From Panaeolus papilionaceus (taxonomy: Eukaryota; Basidiomycota; Agaricomycetes; Agaricales): a stretch of 64,000 nucleotides of DNA. Made by a program: the position numbers and the translations under genes. The stretch spans positions 2,294,001 to 2,358,000 of the forward strand of contig JADNRZ010000006.1 in assembly GCA_015501605.1 (NCBI GenBank), read 5' to 3'. Positions 24,865 to 34,342 of the stretch are shown here, piece by piece. Every line of letters starts with the position of its first letter. Positions within the stretch are counted from its first letter, which is position 1. Under the pieces are notes generated by a model. The model saw nothing but the letters and a program-made list of their open reading frames with translations, did not search any database and was not told the DNA's origin.

Positions 24865-25842
24865 ATGAGTGGGCCATACGTGTACACGCCTCAAGTCGAG
24901 TACAGGAACAGTCCTTATCTCGCACCGTACTATACCCAAACTGCCTCACCTTTCATTCCCGACGTAAGCCTCAATAGCAGCCCATTCTCACTACCTGGCG
25001 ATCTACCTACAACTCCTGTACTCTCTCCGGCATCACCTTTTCAGCCTCCCCACACCGCAGGCTTCCCAGCCCCCGAGGAAACGACGTTCATTCCAACCGG
25101 TTATCTGCGTACAAGACGACCATCATGGCCTGGCCCCGTTGATCCTGCAGCATTCACGAGGACCCCTCGTAGACAGCGTACTCGTTCGTTCGGTGAGCCT
25201 CCCAGTCCATTTCAGCCGCCCACCACTATCAACGAGTACGAGTGGCCCGTGCCCTTATCTCCTCCAATTTATGCCCAAGTTCCTCTCACCCAACCCCAAA
25301 TTCGCCTTCACCCTTGGTTGAGCGCTGATGCTCGTTCTGACTTCGTATTCAACCTCTCGTGGCCATCCTTCGGTCCGTCTCGAGCTGTATCCGCACAATT
25401 TGCTCATGGAAGAAGTGGATTGGTTTTACTATCTGATGAAGAGCTTAACACGACCGCCACCCATCCTGCCGTGTACAGGATAAGGATAACGTGCGACTAC
25501 ATCCCTCAATGGCCGATTACGTTGGAGTACAACCCTGCCATGGCGACAGGCTCAGGGTACCCGATGACTGCTCCACCTATTAAACTAGGAGACGTGCTCA
25601 GTGGGATCTGGAACGCAATGCAGATGAGGATCAGCCATCAGGATTGGGCGAGGTTGGACCCAAGGTTGCGACACATGGTTACGAGGGCATTTACGGAGCG
25701 GTGTGCGGTTATGCCTGATAACGAGGTCGGGTTGAGTGTTCGTAACCAGGGCGTCAAACGTTTGGACTTCTTGTTGGGCAAGGTGTGGTTCAAAGGGCTA
25801 AAACGAGTCTCTGACTACGAGTACAAGATGATTTTGGCCTGA
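24865..25842 (+). CDS. DUF6699-type protein
   Basis: A single exon of 325 residues. The first 140 residues are Pro/Ser/Tyr-rich and low-complexity (repeats like SPFQPP, and TRRPSWPGP), probably disordered. The C-terminal ~185 residues hold the conserved domain: IRLHPWLSADARSDFVFNLSW, then AVYRIRITCDYIPQWPITLEYN, then a PIKLGDVLSGIWNAMQMRIS helix, ending GVKRLDFLLGKVWFKGL. This order (HPWL, W.I.., VTV.DVL..I...L, R.D.L.G...F.GL) is what I know as DUF6699, a family expanded in basidiomycetes with no known function. A TATA box is 50 bases upstream. No neighbour suggests a role. Confidence 0.78.
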   Translation: MSGPYVYTPQVEYRNSPYLAPYYTQTASPFIPDVSLNSSPFSLPGDLPTTPVLSPASPFQPPHTAGFPAPEETTFIPTGYLRTRRPSWPGPVDPAAFTRTPRRQRTRSFGEPPSPFQPPTTINEYEWPVPLSPPIYAQVPLTQPQIRLHPWLSADARSDFVFNLSWPSFGPSRAVSAQFAHGRSGLVLLSDEELNTTATHPAVYRIRITCDYIPQWPITLEYNPAMATGSGYPMTAPPIKLGDVLSGIWNAMQMRISHQDWARLDPRLRHMVTRAFTERCAVMPDNEVGLSVRNQGVKRLDFLLGKVWFKGLKRVSDYEYKMILA

Positions 25843-26036
25843 TCCTTTTCATTGTACGATCTCCTTCCTTTCCTATCTTTCAGCTTCATATACTTGTAAC
25901 ATGATGTAAAGATATACATACAATATTAGGTATAAAGTATTTATCACTGTACATAACTAGTCTCCTCAAACTATTATTGGACGTTTGTATACATATACTC
26001 GTACACCCTCCGTCCTAATTATTCTCCTGGCATCGA

Positions 26037-26452
26037 CTAGTAAGCACCTTTCAAAAGAATCTTTGCCCAATTGAAGCATGTCTCGCAGTCTATCTTCCTG
26101 TGCTTGCTGCAATAGCATGCCTCTGAGAGAGGGTCGTTTTTATCGACTGGAATTGCTCCTAGTCGGTAGCAATTGATTGAAGGTCGCATATCCGGCTGTT
26201 AATTAAGGTCAGCGTTAACCCTTAGCCAGATATAATATGAAAACGTGGACGTACAGAGGGTAATTCAATGCCTTTCTTCGACGCTTCAACGACTTCCTTT
26301 TCATCCATGATGACGCAATTGTTCGTAAACATGAAGTCGTATTGACACTTGATAGGGCAAGCTTCTTCACCGTGGTCCTTGCAGAATGTGAAGTTGTTGA
26401 TGACTACCATGTCTGCGACTATGATTCCTGAGTTGCCGATTTTACGAGGCAT
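26037..26452 (-). CDS. Small Cys-rich, probably zinc-binding protein
   Basis: Two exons, 26452-26255 and 26195-26037, encode 118 residues. Two similar Cys/His clusters are visible: FCKDHGEEACPIKCQYDF in exon 1 and CYCSKHRKIDCETCFNW in exon 2. Each has the pattern C-x-x-H-x(4-5)-C-x(2-3)-C, which suggests two metal sites. I recall basidiomycete proteins with this CxxHg..C..C..dF/FNW pattern but know no function for them. The 59-base intron is phase 0 between the two clusters. A DNA/RNA-binding or protein-interaction role is only a guess. Confidence 0.72.
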
Positions 26453-26886
26453 TGGTGAGGTTGAGTAGATGAGCGATGAGCGATGATTGATGAATTGCTA
26501 CAAGTTGGTTATAGGGGCTGAACCTTAGGAGGAGATGGGGCATCCTGATGCGGATTATGTCCTAGTATTTAAATGGTTTCGCATCAGTTTTGTTCCTGGA
26601 TTTCTCTGTCGGGTATATGAACTGTGCCTGCCGAGACTTTGAATGTGAATAGGAGGCTTGGAGGGAGGGCCGCGGTTCGCACGAATCTATACTCAACGGC
26701 TCGAGGGGGGCCCTCGATCACACCCGCTCCCGGTACTTTGAGGATTGGTGACCAATAAGTATGTAGATTTGGGGATAGCAACAGTTTTGCGGCCCATTGA
26801 ATTAGCGTATAAATTTAATTATTATCATCTCCACATATCCGGGTAAAATTGCGATTGGCCTACCATATGGTGATGATGTTCCCTGT
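26453..26886. other. Intergenic with a solo transposon end
   Basis: No gene seen. Bases about 26844-26867 closely match the right end of the element at 34343-35644 (AAAATTGCGATTGGCC followed by CCATA after a few bases), so this looks like a relic terminus. Confidence 0.5.
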
Positions 26887-27802
26887 TATGGTGCGCCTTC
26901 TGCACATTTATTACCTATGACCCAATGTTTGATGTATCGGTATGCAGACACTATCTACATCCTATCGTAGCGCTGGGGGTGGCACAACCTTCGAAGTTGT
27001 GCCTAATTTCCCAAACATTTGTGGCACAACCTTCGAAGGTTGCGCCTAATACCTCGAATATTTGTGGCACAACTTCGAAGTTGTGCCAAAACCCATCGAG
27101 ATGATGCCACAACTTTGGTTCATTGGCACAACCTGCTGTTAATTCTTCGAGAATTGTGACACAGCTTTCGTAATCTGGGCACAACTTCGACGAAATTCCT
27201 GTAGACCGTGGCACAACTTAGATTGATGATTGAAAATTAGCCTGAAAAACACCTCAAATCCTGGCACAACTTCACAAATGAGGCACAACCTTTCAAATTT
27301 TACATGAAATCGGAAAATGAGGCAATGATTAAAGGGATACCTGTACTTTTAGCATGCCAAATATTTTAAAATTACGCTATTTTGGAAATACTCTTTGATT
27401 TCAAGCGGTGATTTTTCAGAGTTAAGCCATAATTCTCGTTATTTTGGCACAACTTGGCATGAATACCCTCAGGTTGCACCATGATTCTCGAATATATGGC
27501 ACAGCCTGTGCCAATTATTCGAAGTTTTACCACAATCCTTGAAGAATTAAGCACAAGTTGTGCCAATGAACCAAAGTTGTGGCATCATCTCGATGGGTTT
27601 TGGCACAACTTCGAAGTTGTGCCACAAATATTCGAGGTATTAGGCGCAACCTTCGAAGGTTGTGCCACAAATGTTCGGGAAATTAGGCACAACTTCGAAG
27701 GTTGTGCCACCCCCAGCGCTACGATAGGATGTAGATAGTGTCTGCATACCGATACATCAAACATTGGGTCATAGGTAATAAATGTGCAGAAGGCGCACCA
27801 TA
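26887..27802. mobile_element. Foldback (MITE-like) element, TATGG terminus, 916 bp
   Basis: Non-autonomous inverted-repeat element. The left arm (26887 to about 27150) and right arm (about 27540 to 27802) are reverse complements of about 270 bases, almost identical, starting TATGGTGCGCC. It is flanked by a direct CCCTGT duplication at 26881-26886 and 27803-27808. The arms carry repeated GGCACAAC-TTCGAA-GTTGTGCC palindromes, so each arm can also fold on itself. Identical 85-87 codon open frames on opposite strands are shadows of the arms, not genes. No transposase is encoded. The terminus is shared with the element at 32548-33733. Confidence 0.88.
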
Positions 27803-28365
27803 CCCTGTCAGTTATACCGGATTGACGTGAAGCAATGACTCATGGACATTTGTTGTAACAGCGCGTCAGAGTGAGCCCTTTCCATATTAGATTATCCCCT
27901 GTATCAATTTGTCCACGTTACAGATAATTATTTCAAGGTGGGAAGCTGTCAACAAATTTTTCACTGCTTTGATTTGTACGAGTTTATGAACGAAAAGGGG
28001 TCTGAGTGATACGAGGAGAAATGCAAGAAACATTCTGTTTACTTGTAACTGTGAACGATGTCCGAAGGTATTGACATGGGGTCGATAGAAAGTTGCCCTC
28101 CCTTCATAACTGTGATACTTTTCTTCGAAATATGCTTGAATATAAATTTATTGTTGGCTCAATCAAGTAAACAACTAAAACACAGACACCGCTATACAAA
28201 CACATAGGGGATTGAATATGTTCTAATGGTCTCACAACCTCCCTTTCTTGTCCAGAGTCTAATGAAGGACGGCAAAGGGCGTGGGAGCTTGTCTGTTGAC
28301 AGTCATGATGAAGAACCGCATTCGCATGCATTCCACTTTATCCTACTCAGATCTCCTATTTTCAG
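27803..28365. other. Intergenic
   Basis: Between the foldback element and F-box-like copy 3. No supported feature. Confidence 0.5.
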
Positions 28366-29474
28366 ATGTCAGACACAGAGCGCTCGCCCGATGAGAGTGG
28401 GTCGAGACTAGAGCCATATTTTCCTCCAGAACTGGAGTATACCATCTTCACGAGTGCGTTTGATGCCCTTGATCACAAGACGAATCTTGCAATGTTACTC
28501 GTCGCAAAGCGTGTTCATGAATGGTGGGCGTTGTATGGAGAAGGTCCTGATTATTAACTCACTTTTTGAAATGCACCACGTAACAGGGTAACCCCACTCA
28601 TATACCGTACAGTTGACCAGTTCGGAGAATACCCTACTCCCAACTTCTCCAATCCTGGCTGCCCGACAATAGAGCACATTGGTGGCTTTGTCCATCATCT
28701 GATTTTGGGCGATATTCAAGAGACAGACGAAGACGCTCACACCCTTCTCGTGCATTGTCCCAATCTGGAGAGTCTTGCGTGTTGGTATTCCCTTTCCATT
28801 AAAAACTTGCTTCATAGCCTCGCCAACATAACTAGTCTCAGAAAGATATCGGGAAAAATCCAGGATATCACTGAAGGCGATCTACGCAACCCTATTTTTT
28901 TGAATCTAACACACGTCGAACTTGTTTCCCCCACCGAAGAAACGCTATCTCTCCTTCCGGCTTACATCCAACACTCCCGGGTCACTCACCTCCGATTTTA
29001 TGAGTTACAGGTGTGGAATGTGGACAAGATTCAGATGATTTTGGATGTTAGCTCGAATCTTAAAGCCCTCATTCTTTGCGAGCCAAACCACATGCGTGAT
29101 CCTGATGTCAATCCCGAAGCACTCGGACTCTCTGTGCATATTCTCCGCACTATATGTACCAAGAGGACCAACGCCTTGTCATCATCGACTTGGATCTATG
29201 TAATGTGGACGATTGGATCAGAGGAGCTAGGGGGTTTTACGATTCTTGGATCTATGCAGATCAGATTATTATGGCGCGAAAGAGTGAGTCTTTCATTGTC
29301 GATATGAACACAAAGACGGAACACTCAAGTGATGCAATGATAACAGAAAAGTACTTCAAAAAAGGCGAATTTCAAAACACCTCCTTTAGTTCCAGCTTTA
29401 ATTGGCTGGAGCATTTGACTGACGAAGGAAAGGAGTGGTATTTGAAAGAATGGGCAGCTGGCCGGCACTTCTAA
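28366..29474 (+). pseudogene. F-box-like protein, family copy 3, frameshifted
   Basis: Exons 28366-28523, 28587-29283 and 29347-29474 follow the family plan exactly: YFPPELEYTIFTSAF, then VHEW with the intron in the Trp codon, WV TPLIYRTV, CPNLESLACWY, then DDWIRGARGF and FNWLEHLTDEGKEWYLKEW. In exon 2 the frame breaks between EALGL (ending 29130) and YMYQEDQRLV (from 29151). Exactly 20 bases (29131-29150) separate two segments that align without a gap to the other copies (DALQLYATDPR in copy 1, DYLELYANDQR in copy 4). The 20 bases are not a GT-AG intron. Either this is a recent inactivation by a small insertion, or a truncated protein ending shortly after is made. Confidence 0.78.
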
Positions 29475-29898
29475 TCCTGTTGGAATAATTAACCCCCCCA
29501 CGGCATGATGCTGTTATGAACAAGATGTTCCAAATGTAGTTTTAAGCAACGTGTTGAAGCAGCTTATTTTGAACAATTGGGGCAATTGTCCTGATGTTGA
29601 GAGCTATCGTGTATGTTCGACGACGACAACTCATTCGGAAGCTTCATATTCCTGCCGTTGCGGGGATCGCCGGACATCTATCCCGAATTCTGAGCCCACG
29701 CTGTACTCTTTGTTCAAATCCACCATGTCGGAAGTAGTTGGTTAGTCGTTTTTTCTATTTTACCTTGTATATTCGACTCTTCCGCCTCAACATGGATGTA
29801 GAAGTTGATGTGGTACTTTCACGTTTCTGCCGTGCAATGAAAAGTAGGATCGTATGTATATTCAATATTCATCTACAGCTCAAATGATGGAACACGAG
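29475..29898. other. Intergenic between convergent F-box-like copies 3 and 4
   Basis: No supported gene; presumably the two 3' untranslated regions. Confidence 0.5.
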
Positions 29899-30921
29899 TT
29901 ACAAGGACAAATACCAAGTCTTTCCCTCTTCTGTTAAGTGATCAACCAATGCGAAATGAATTGAAAGGGGCGTTTTCTGCCATTCATTCGACTTGAAGTA
30001 ATTGCCTGGAGAAACATATCCCTGTGTGTCAGTTTAATCACCCAAAGGTTCACCAGAGATCCCACACTCACTTTTTCTAGCGATCACAACCGTTTCTGCG
30101 AGCCACCATATGTCACGATCCCCTCGAGCACTACTCAGCCAATCCTTGGCCAGGATTCCGTATCTTGTAAACAACACCCGCTGGTCATTGGCATAAAGCT
30201 CGAGATAATCAGGTGGAAGATCCTGAATAAACGGAACTACAAACACCCGCAGCTGTGGGCACGATGATTGCAAAGCAATCAGGTTTGAAGCGGGGTATTT
30301 GTTTAAATAGACATTCAAATTGAGGACAAGGTGGGTGAGCTGAGGAAACGACGTCAGAATATTAGGAGGCCAGTCCGCGATGATGTATAGAATCTCAAGA
30401 TGTGTTACAGTCGAGAAAACGGGAGCAATCTGCCCATCCCGGGTGAAGTCCCTGAATATACCAGAAAGTCGGCGCATGTTAGGCAGTTTCTGGATGCTGG
30501 AAGAAAGCAGGTCGATACTGTTTTCTCCCCAGCAAGCGAGGTTTTCAAGGTTGTGACATTGCTCGATCAGGGCCCCTGATTGCACTATGGTATGACATGT
30601 GTTGTCAATGGCCAATGACTTTACATGGGAACATATTTCGTGCAGTTTGACGAATGATGGCCGATCCTGAAAGTTTGGAAATGGTTCTTTGGTTCCAGCT
30701 ATAAAGCATTGATAAATGATGCGGTATAGTAGGGGTCTCAGCCTTCGAACAACATCGTCAATGAGCATCCCATTATCAGATGATGGTATAAGTTACCAGT
30801 GTCTCGTGCGTTTCGCTATGAGCAACAGCCGTTTATTATCGGGGGAACCTTCATTATAATATGAGAGCTCAAAGATCCTACGCTCGAGGTCCTGAGGTAG
30901 TTTAGGTTCCACTGAATCCAT
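29899..30921 (-). CDS. F-box-like protein, family copy 4
   Basis: Three exons, 30921-30797, 30742-30072 and 30005-29899, encode 300 residues. The F-box-like start is MDSVEPKLPQDLERRIFELS, followed by LLLIAKRTRHW with the intron in the Trp codon. The body includes LRPLLYRIIYQC, CHNLENLACWGENS, VTHLEILY, LTHLVLNLN and CPQLRVFVVP, then LAKDWLSSARGDRD, and the end is LVDHLTEEGKTWYLSL. An in-frame TGA directly upstream of the ATG fixes the start. Intact. Convergent with the broken copy 3, so the pair may come from a local inverted duplication. Confidence 0.82.
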
Positions 30922-31292
30922 TCAAGGTCGCCTTGCTCGCAGCTTCGATATCCAGATATTCCAACTAAGTATGGATAAGTTATGCATCTGACATCTGTGA
31001 ATAAAACTGGAACTTGCCTTAGATCTCGCTTGATGGCTTTATCGCCTGAGCTAAATGGCATGGGCTCTTAGCTTATCGGATACTATCATCGAACTAGGAC
31101 CAGTTTTGTTTGTATGTCGCCTTGATCCCCTGATAGACAAACAAGATAAGATATGTATAGAATGCCTATGACGTTTACATAGAAAATAGTTAAATGATAT
31201 GTTGGATAAATATATAATCCAGCTGTGCTTTCGATAGAAATACAAGGAGCCCTCAATATGAGTCCAAGAACGAATAGCTTGATGCCCACATA

Positions 31293-32005
31293 GGGGCAAA
31301 AGAAAAAAGCCGTGCAGAGCCGTGCACGGCCGTGCAGCCTCTACCGTGCAATTCTGCTAAATGCACGGTCATGCACGGCTATGCACGTCTTTGCACGGTA
31401 GGCAGAGAGGTGAGCACGGCTCTGCACGGTCGCTCTACAGTCCCAATGACCAAGATTGGGACATCATGATCAATGGTAGTTGATGGTACTCAAAATTAAC
31501 ACTTCATTTCGAGCTGACTTCAAGTACCATCAGGGATTTATGTATAGCCACTAGTTACCGTAACTAATTACGCACTCACGAGTGCCAGTGATAGTGTATC
31601 CGGGTCATAGACATGCACATAGACATTTCACTGCCAATGTTCAGAGCGGCTTGGTCAGGGAGGGAATACTATCAAGGTTAGAATATTAATCTCGCCTTCA
31701 GGTTTTGCCATTGACACAGAGCAGATGATAATATATTTGACGTAACACTAGCCTTGCGAAGAGGGTCATTTTCTAGGAAAACTGTACAGTATATCACGAA
31801 CGTCGAACTGAAGTCAAAACAATGCTATTGAGGCCGATTTATTCCCAGAGAGGTACTATCCTGACATTGGCCATGGTACACCGTACAAATAGGGATGTAC
31901 ATTTAGCTTCGACACCCAATTGGTGTCAGTGCACGGTAGACGCACGGCCGTTGCACGGTCGAGCATGACCTCACACGGCTCTGCATGGCTTTTTTCCCGT
32001 GCCCC
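31293..32005. mobile_element. MITE-like element, GGGGCA terminus, 8-bp target duplication, 713 bp
   Basis: Inverted termini start GGGGCA (left from 31293, right ending 32005) and stay similar for about 70 bases, including AAAAAAGCC and TGCAGAGCCGTG. An exact 8-base duplication CCCACATA flanks it (31285-31292 and 32006-32013). The arms are built from scattered GCACGG/CCGTGC words (31310-31435 and 31930-31995). No coding capacity. An 8-base duplication fits hAT, P, Merlin or KDZ-type mobilisation; which one is unknown. It lies inside a former exon. Confidence 0.82.
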
Positions 32006-32547
32006 CCCACATAGCAGTGACCAACAATCCTCACGGCGCAAGAATGCTTTACTGAAATGTCCTCTTTATCGAAAGTGACTGCACCAAACGAATCTGACAT
32101 GGTGTCTTCCACAAGCCTCTCAATGTCGTCGGCGTCAAACTTGAAGCTGCACTCCTTGCGGAGAGGAAAAGACTTGGGGTCGCTGTACAGACTGAGCGGA
32201 TATTAACACACGTTTATACTATGGGTGGTCCTAGACAATCTCAGAAGGATTTAGACATCCCATCCAGGTCATTCCAAGTCTCTGTATAGATACACCCTTC
32301 TGACTCCGCTGGAGCGTTGGCTGAAACCCATAGAGATTCGAGGCAATTATCTTTCTCCAGATAATGAAGGGCGCGAGGTAATGTGATGATCTCATCGTAA
32401 CCGTCCGCGACAAGGTCCTCCATGATGTACATGTGAGCTAGTTCCCTTTCACAGAGATCCCCTCGTCAAACACGATGAGGAGTTTCTTCAGCGTACTGCA
32501 GCATTTAGAAAGGGAACACGTCAAGTCTTGGTGGAGGGCCCGGATAC

Positions 32548-33733
32548 TATGGTGCGCCATCTGTTCGAAAAACATTTCGAGTCCCGGATCCTTGAACCTT
32601 TGCCCTACTCAGCTACTCATAAAATATACACCCAAGATTCAACTATCTAGAGAGTACCGGATTCGTGATGAGAGTACCGGATCCATGTTGAAAGTACCGG
32701 ATCCATTGCACCATCTGTTCGAAAACATTTCAAGCCCCGGATCCTCCAGACCTGTTGTGAAACGGTTTTATTGGTGGTTTTACACCCAAATCTTATACAA
32801 ATGAAGCTGACAGAGGTAGCTGAAAGGTTGGAATCGAATACTGAATCCAAAAAGAAAGTGCCGGATCCGCGATGAAAGTACCGGATCCATTGTGAGAGTC
32901 CCGGATTGAGGGCGAAAGTACCGGATCCATATCTTCAGTCCCGAATTCAAAATTTACATCTTTTATATACAAAATGCCCGTCTTTAAAGCGCCAAACCCC
33001 TTCGCTCCTATCAAATCTCGGGATGATGACTAAGAGTTTGATGCCATCATTCGGGTGTAGGCGGCATTGAAGGCAGTAAAACACTGCTCTCAAAGCCATA
33101 ATTCAAAGGCTACGACATTTGAATGGTTTTCATTATTAACTATTAGAAAGTGCATGTAGTCATTAGTCCAATATTATAGGAGTAATTGACGTAGTTTTAC
33201 CTGCCGCTGACATAAAATTGATGCCATCAACCCGATAAATCGCCCATTTCGAAGGTTTTTTGAAGAATTTGGAAGCATTGAGGCGAGAGGAAAGACTAAC
33301 GCAGTGGGAAGTAAGATAAACAGCTTTAGGATGAGTCCAAGCAGGATGAATACCTATGAGACCAATTCTACGCGAAATTTGTCAATGCGGGACTCATAGT
33401 CGGGATCCGGGACTTCAGATATGGATTCGGGAGGTGTTTCATGAATCCGGTACTTGATTTCTATGAATTTCATACATTTTATTTACATTCGGTACTCTCG
33501 TCACAAATCCGGTACTCTCATTGTGGATTCGGGACTCTCAGAATGAATCCGGTACTTTCATCATGGATCCGGGACTCTCTTTTTGGATTCGGTACCCTCA
33601 TACTTCGCCTTGTGAGTGGGTCGAATAGCTCTATATAGCTGAGTGCTTAGTCTGTATCTAATAAAAAGTTGGCTGTCGACAACTTTCAAGGATCCGGGAC
33701 TTGAGATGTTTTTCGAACAGATGGCGCACCATA
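32548..33733. mobile_element. Foldback (MITE-like) element, TATGG terminus, 1186 bp
   Basis: Inverted arms start TATGGTGCGCCATCTGTTCG at 32548 and end with the complement at 33733. A 7-base duplication CGGATAC flanks it (32541-32547 and 33734-33740). The inner arms hold arrays of 17-20 base units around GTACCGGATCC / GTCCCGGATCC (about 32650-32945), and their complement at about 33385-33600. The centre (about 32950-33380) is unique and shows no transposase. It shares its first 11 bases with the element at 26887. Confidence 0.85.
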
Positions 33734-34059
33734 CGGATACTAGCCAGGACGAATTTTTCTTGATCGCGACCACGGACTCCAGAATTTTGTATTTTCCTTG
33801 CCAAGAACGTGGAAGATAAAATACACCTACGTAAAATTCCAATTGCACTGTGCTTCGATAAAATCTAACTGGCTTATCAGATGTTCAGGGACATGCTGAG
33901 AACGTAGAACACAGACCATCGCACTTTTGAAGGCCTATCGGAATTCATCACGGATAGTAATTTGCGTGATAGGGTTTCTCCAATTACAACACGCGCTAGT
34001 CTCAAGTGAGAACGGGAAGCCCATTACTACCAGTAATGCCATTAGTGGGCGAGCACGGA

Positions 34060-34335
34060 TTGTCCGTGTGTGACTTGACCCGAACTCCACTCACCCAACT
34101 TCCCGCAATGTTCTCTGAATCTTCGTCACAATCTCCACCATCGGGATCTTCTCATCCGCAAAACTAGGCGTATCAATCAATTAAAGTCCGCAGTACCCTT
34201 TCATGAAGCCCTAGAATCTGTATGATGATAATTTCTGAGTGTAACCTTCGAGTCGACCGTTTGATATATCCTTGACGGATGAGTTGGGGCCAGCGAGAGA
34301 TTCAATAAACTGGTTGACATTATTGAGTCTATGTT
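34060..34335 (-). pseudogene. GTPase relic (third copy of the P-loop GTPase)
   Basis: Reading leftward from 34317 there is a plausible acceptor followed by FIESLAGPNSSVKDIS and LEGYTQ, matching exon 3 of the intact GTPase at 53523-54884 (FIEALAGPYSSVNNLS, LEGYTQ). After two in-frame stops the G3 region follows as LIDTPSFADEKI (DTPGFADEKI in the intact copy), then QRTLREVG. The P-loop exon is not found. The element at 34343-35644 inserted just upstream, in the position of the intron that separates the P-loop exon from this one. Confidence 0.7.
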
Positions 34336-34342
34336 GGGACGA

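Larger units (their letters stand above)
31230..33850 (-). pseudogene. Unrecognised gene remnant broken by two transposons
   Basis: Several coding-like tracts lie on the minus strand between and beside two elements: about 33848-33734 (KILESVVAIKKNSSWLV), 32470-32244 (ELAHMYIMEDLVADGYDEI, LPRALHYLEKDN) and 32200-32014 (LYSDPKSFPLRKE, FDADDIERLVEDTMSDSFG). The last tract stops at the element at 31293-32005. If that element and one copy of its 8-base target duplication are removed, the frame runs on without a stop into GIKLFVLGLI at 31284 and below. The element at 32548-33733 likewise sits between the first two tracts. I do not recognise the protein, and further frame breaks may exist. This is probably a dead gene, though partial transcripts are possible. 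Confidence 0.5.

Noticed and set aside
26951..27738. Two almost identical 85-87 codon frames on opposite strands
   Set aside because: They are the two arms of the inverted repeat read in mirror image; nothing indicates coding.
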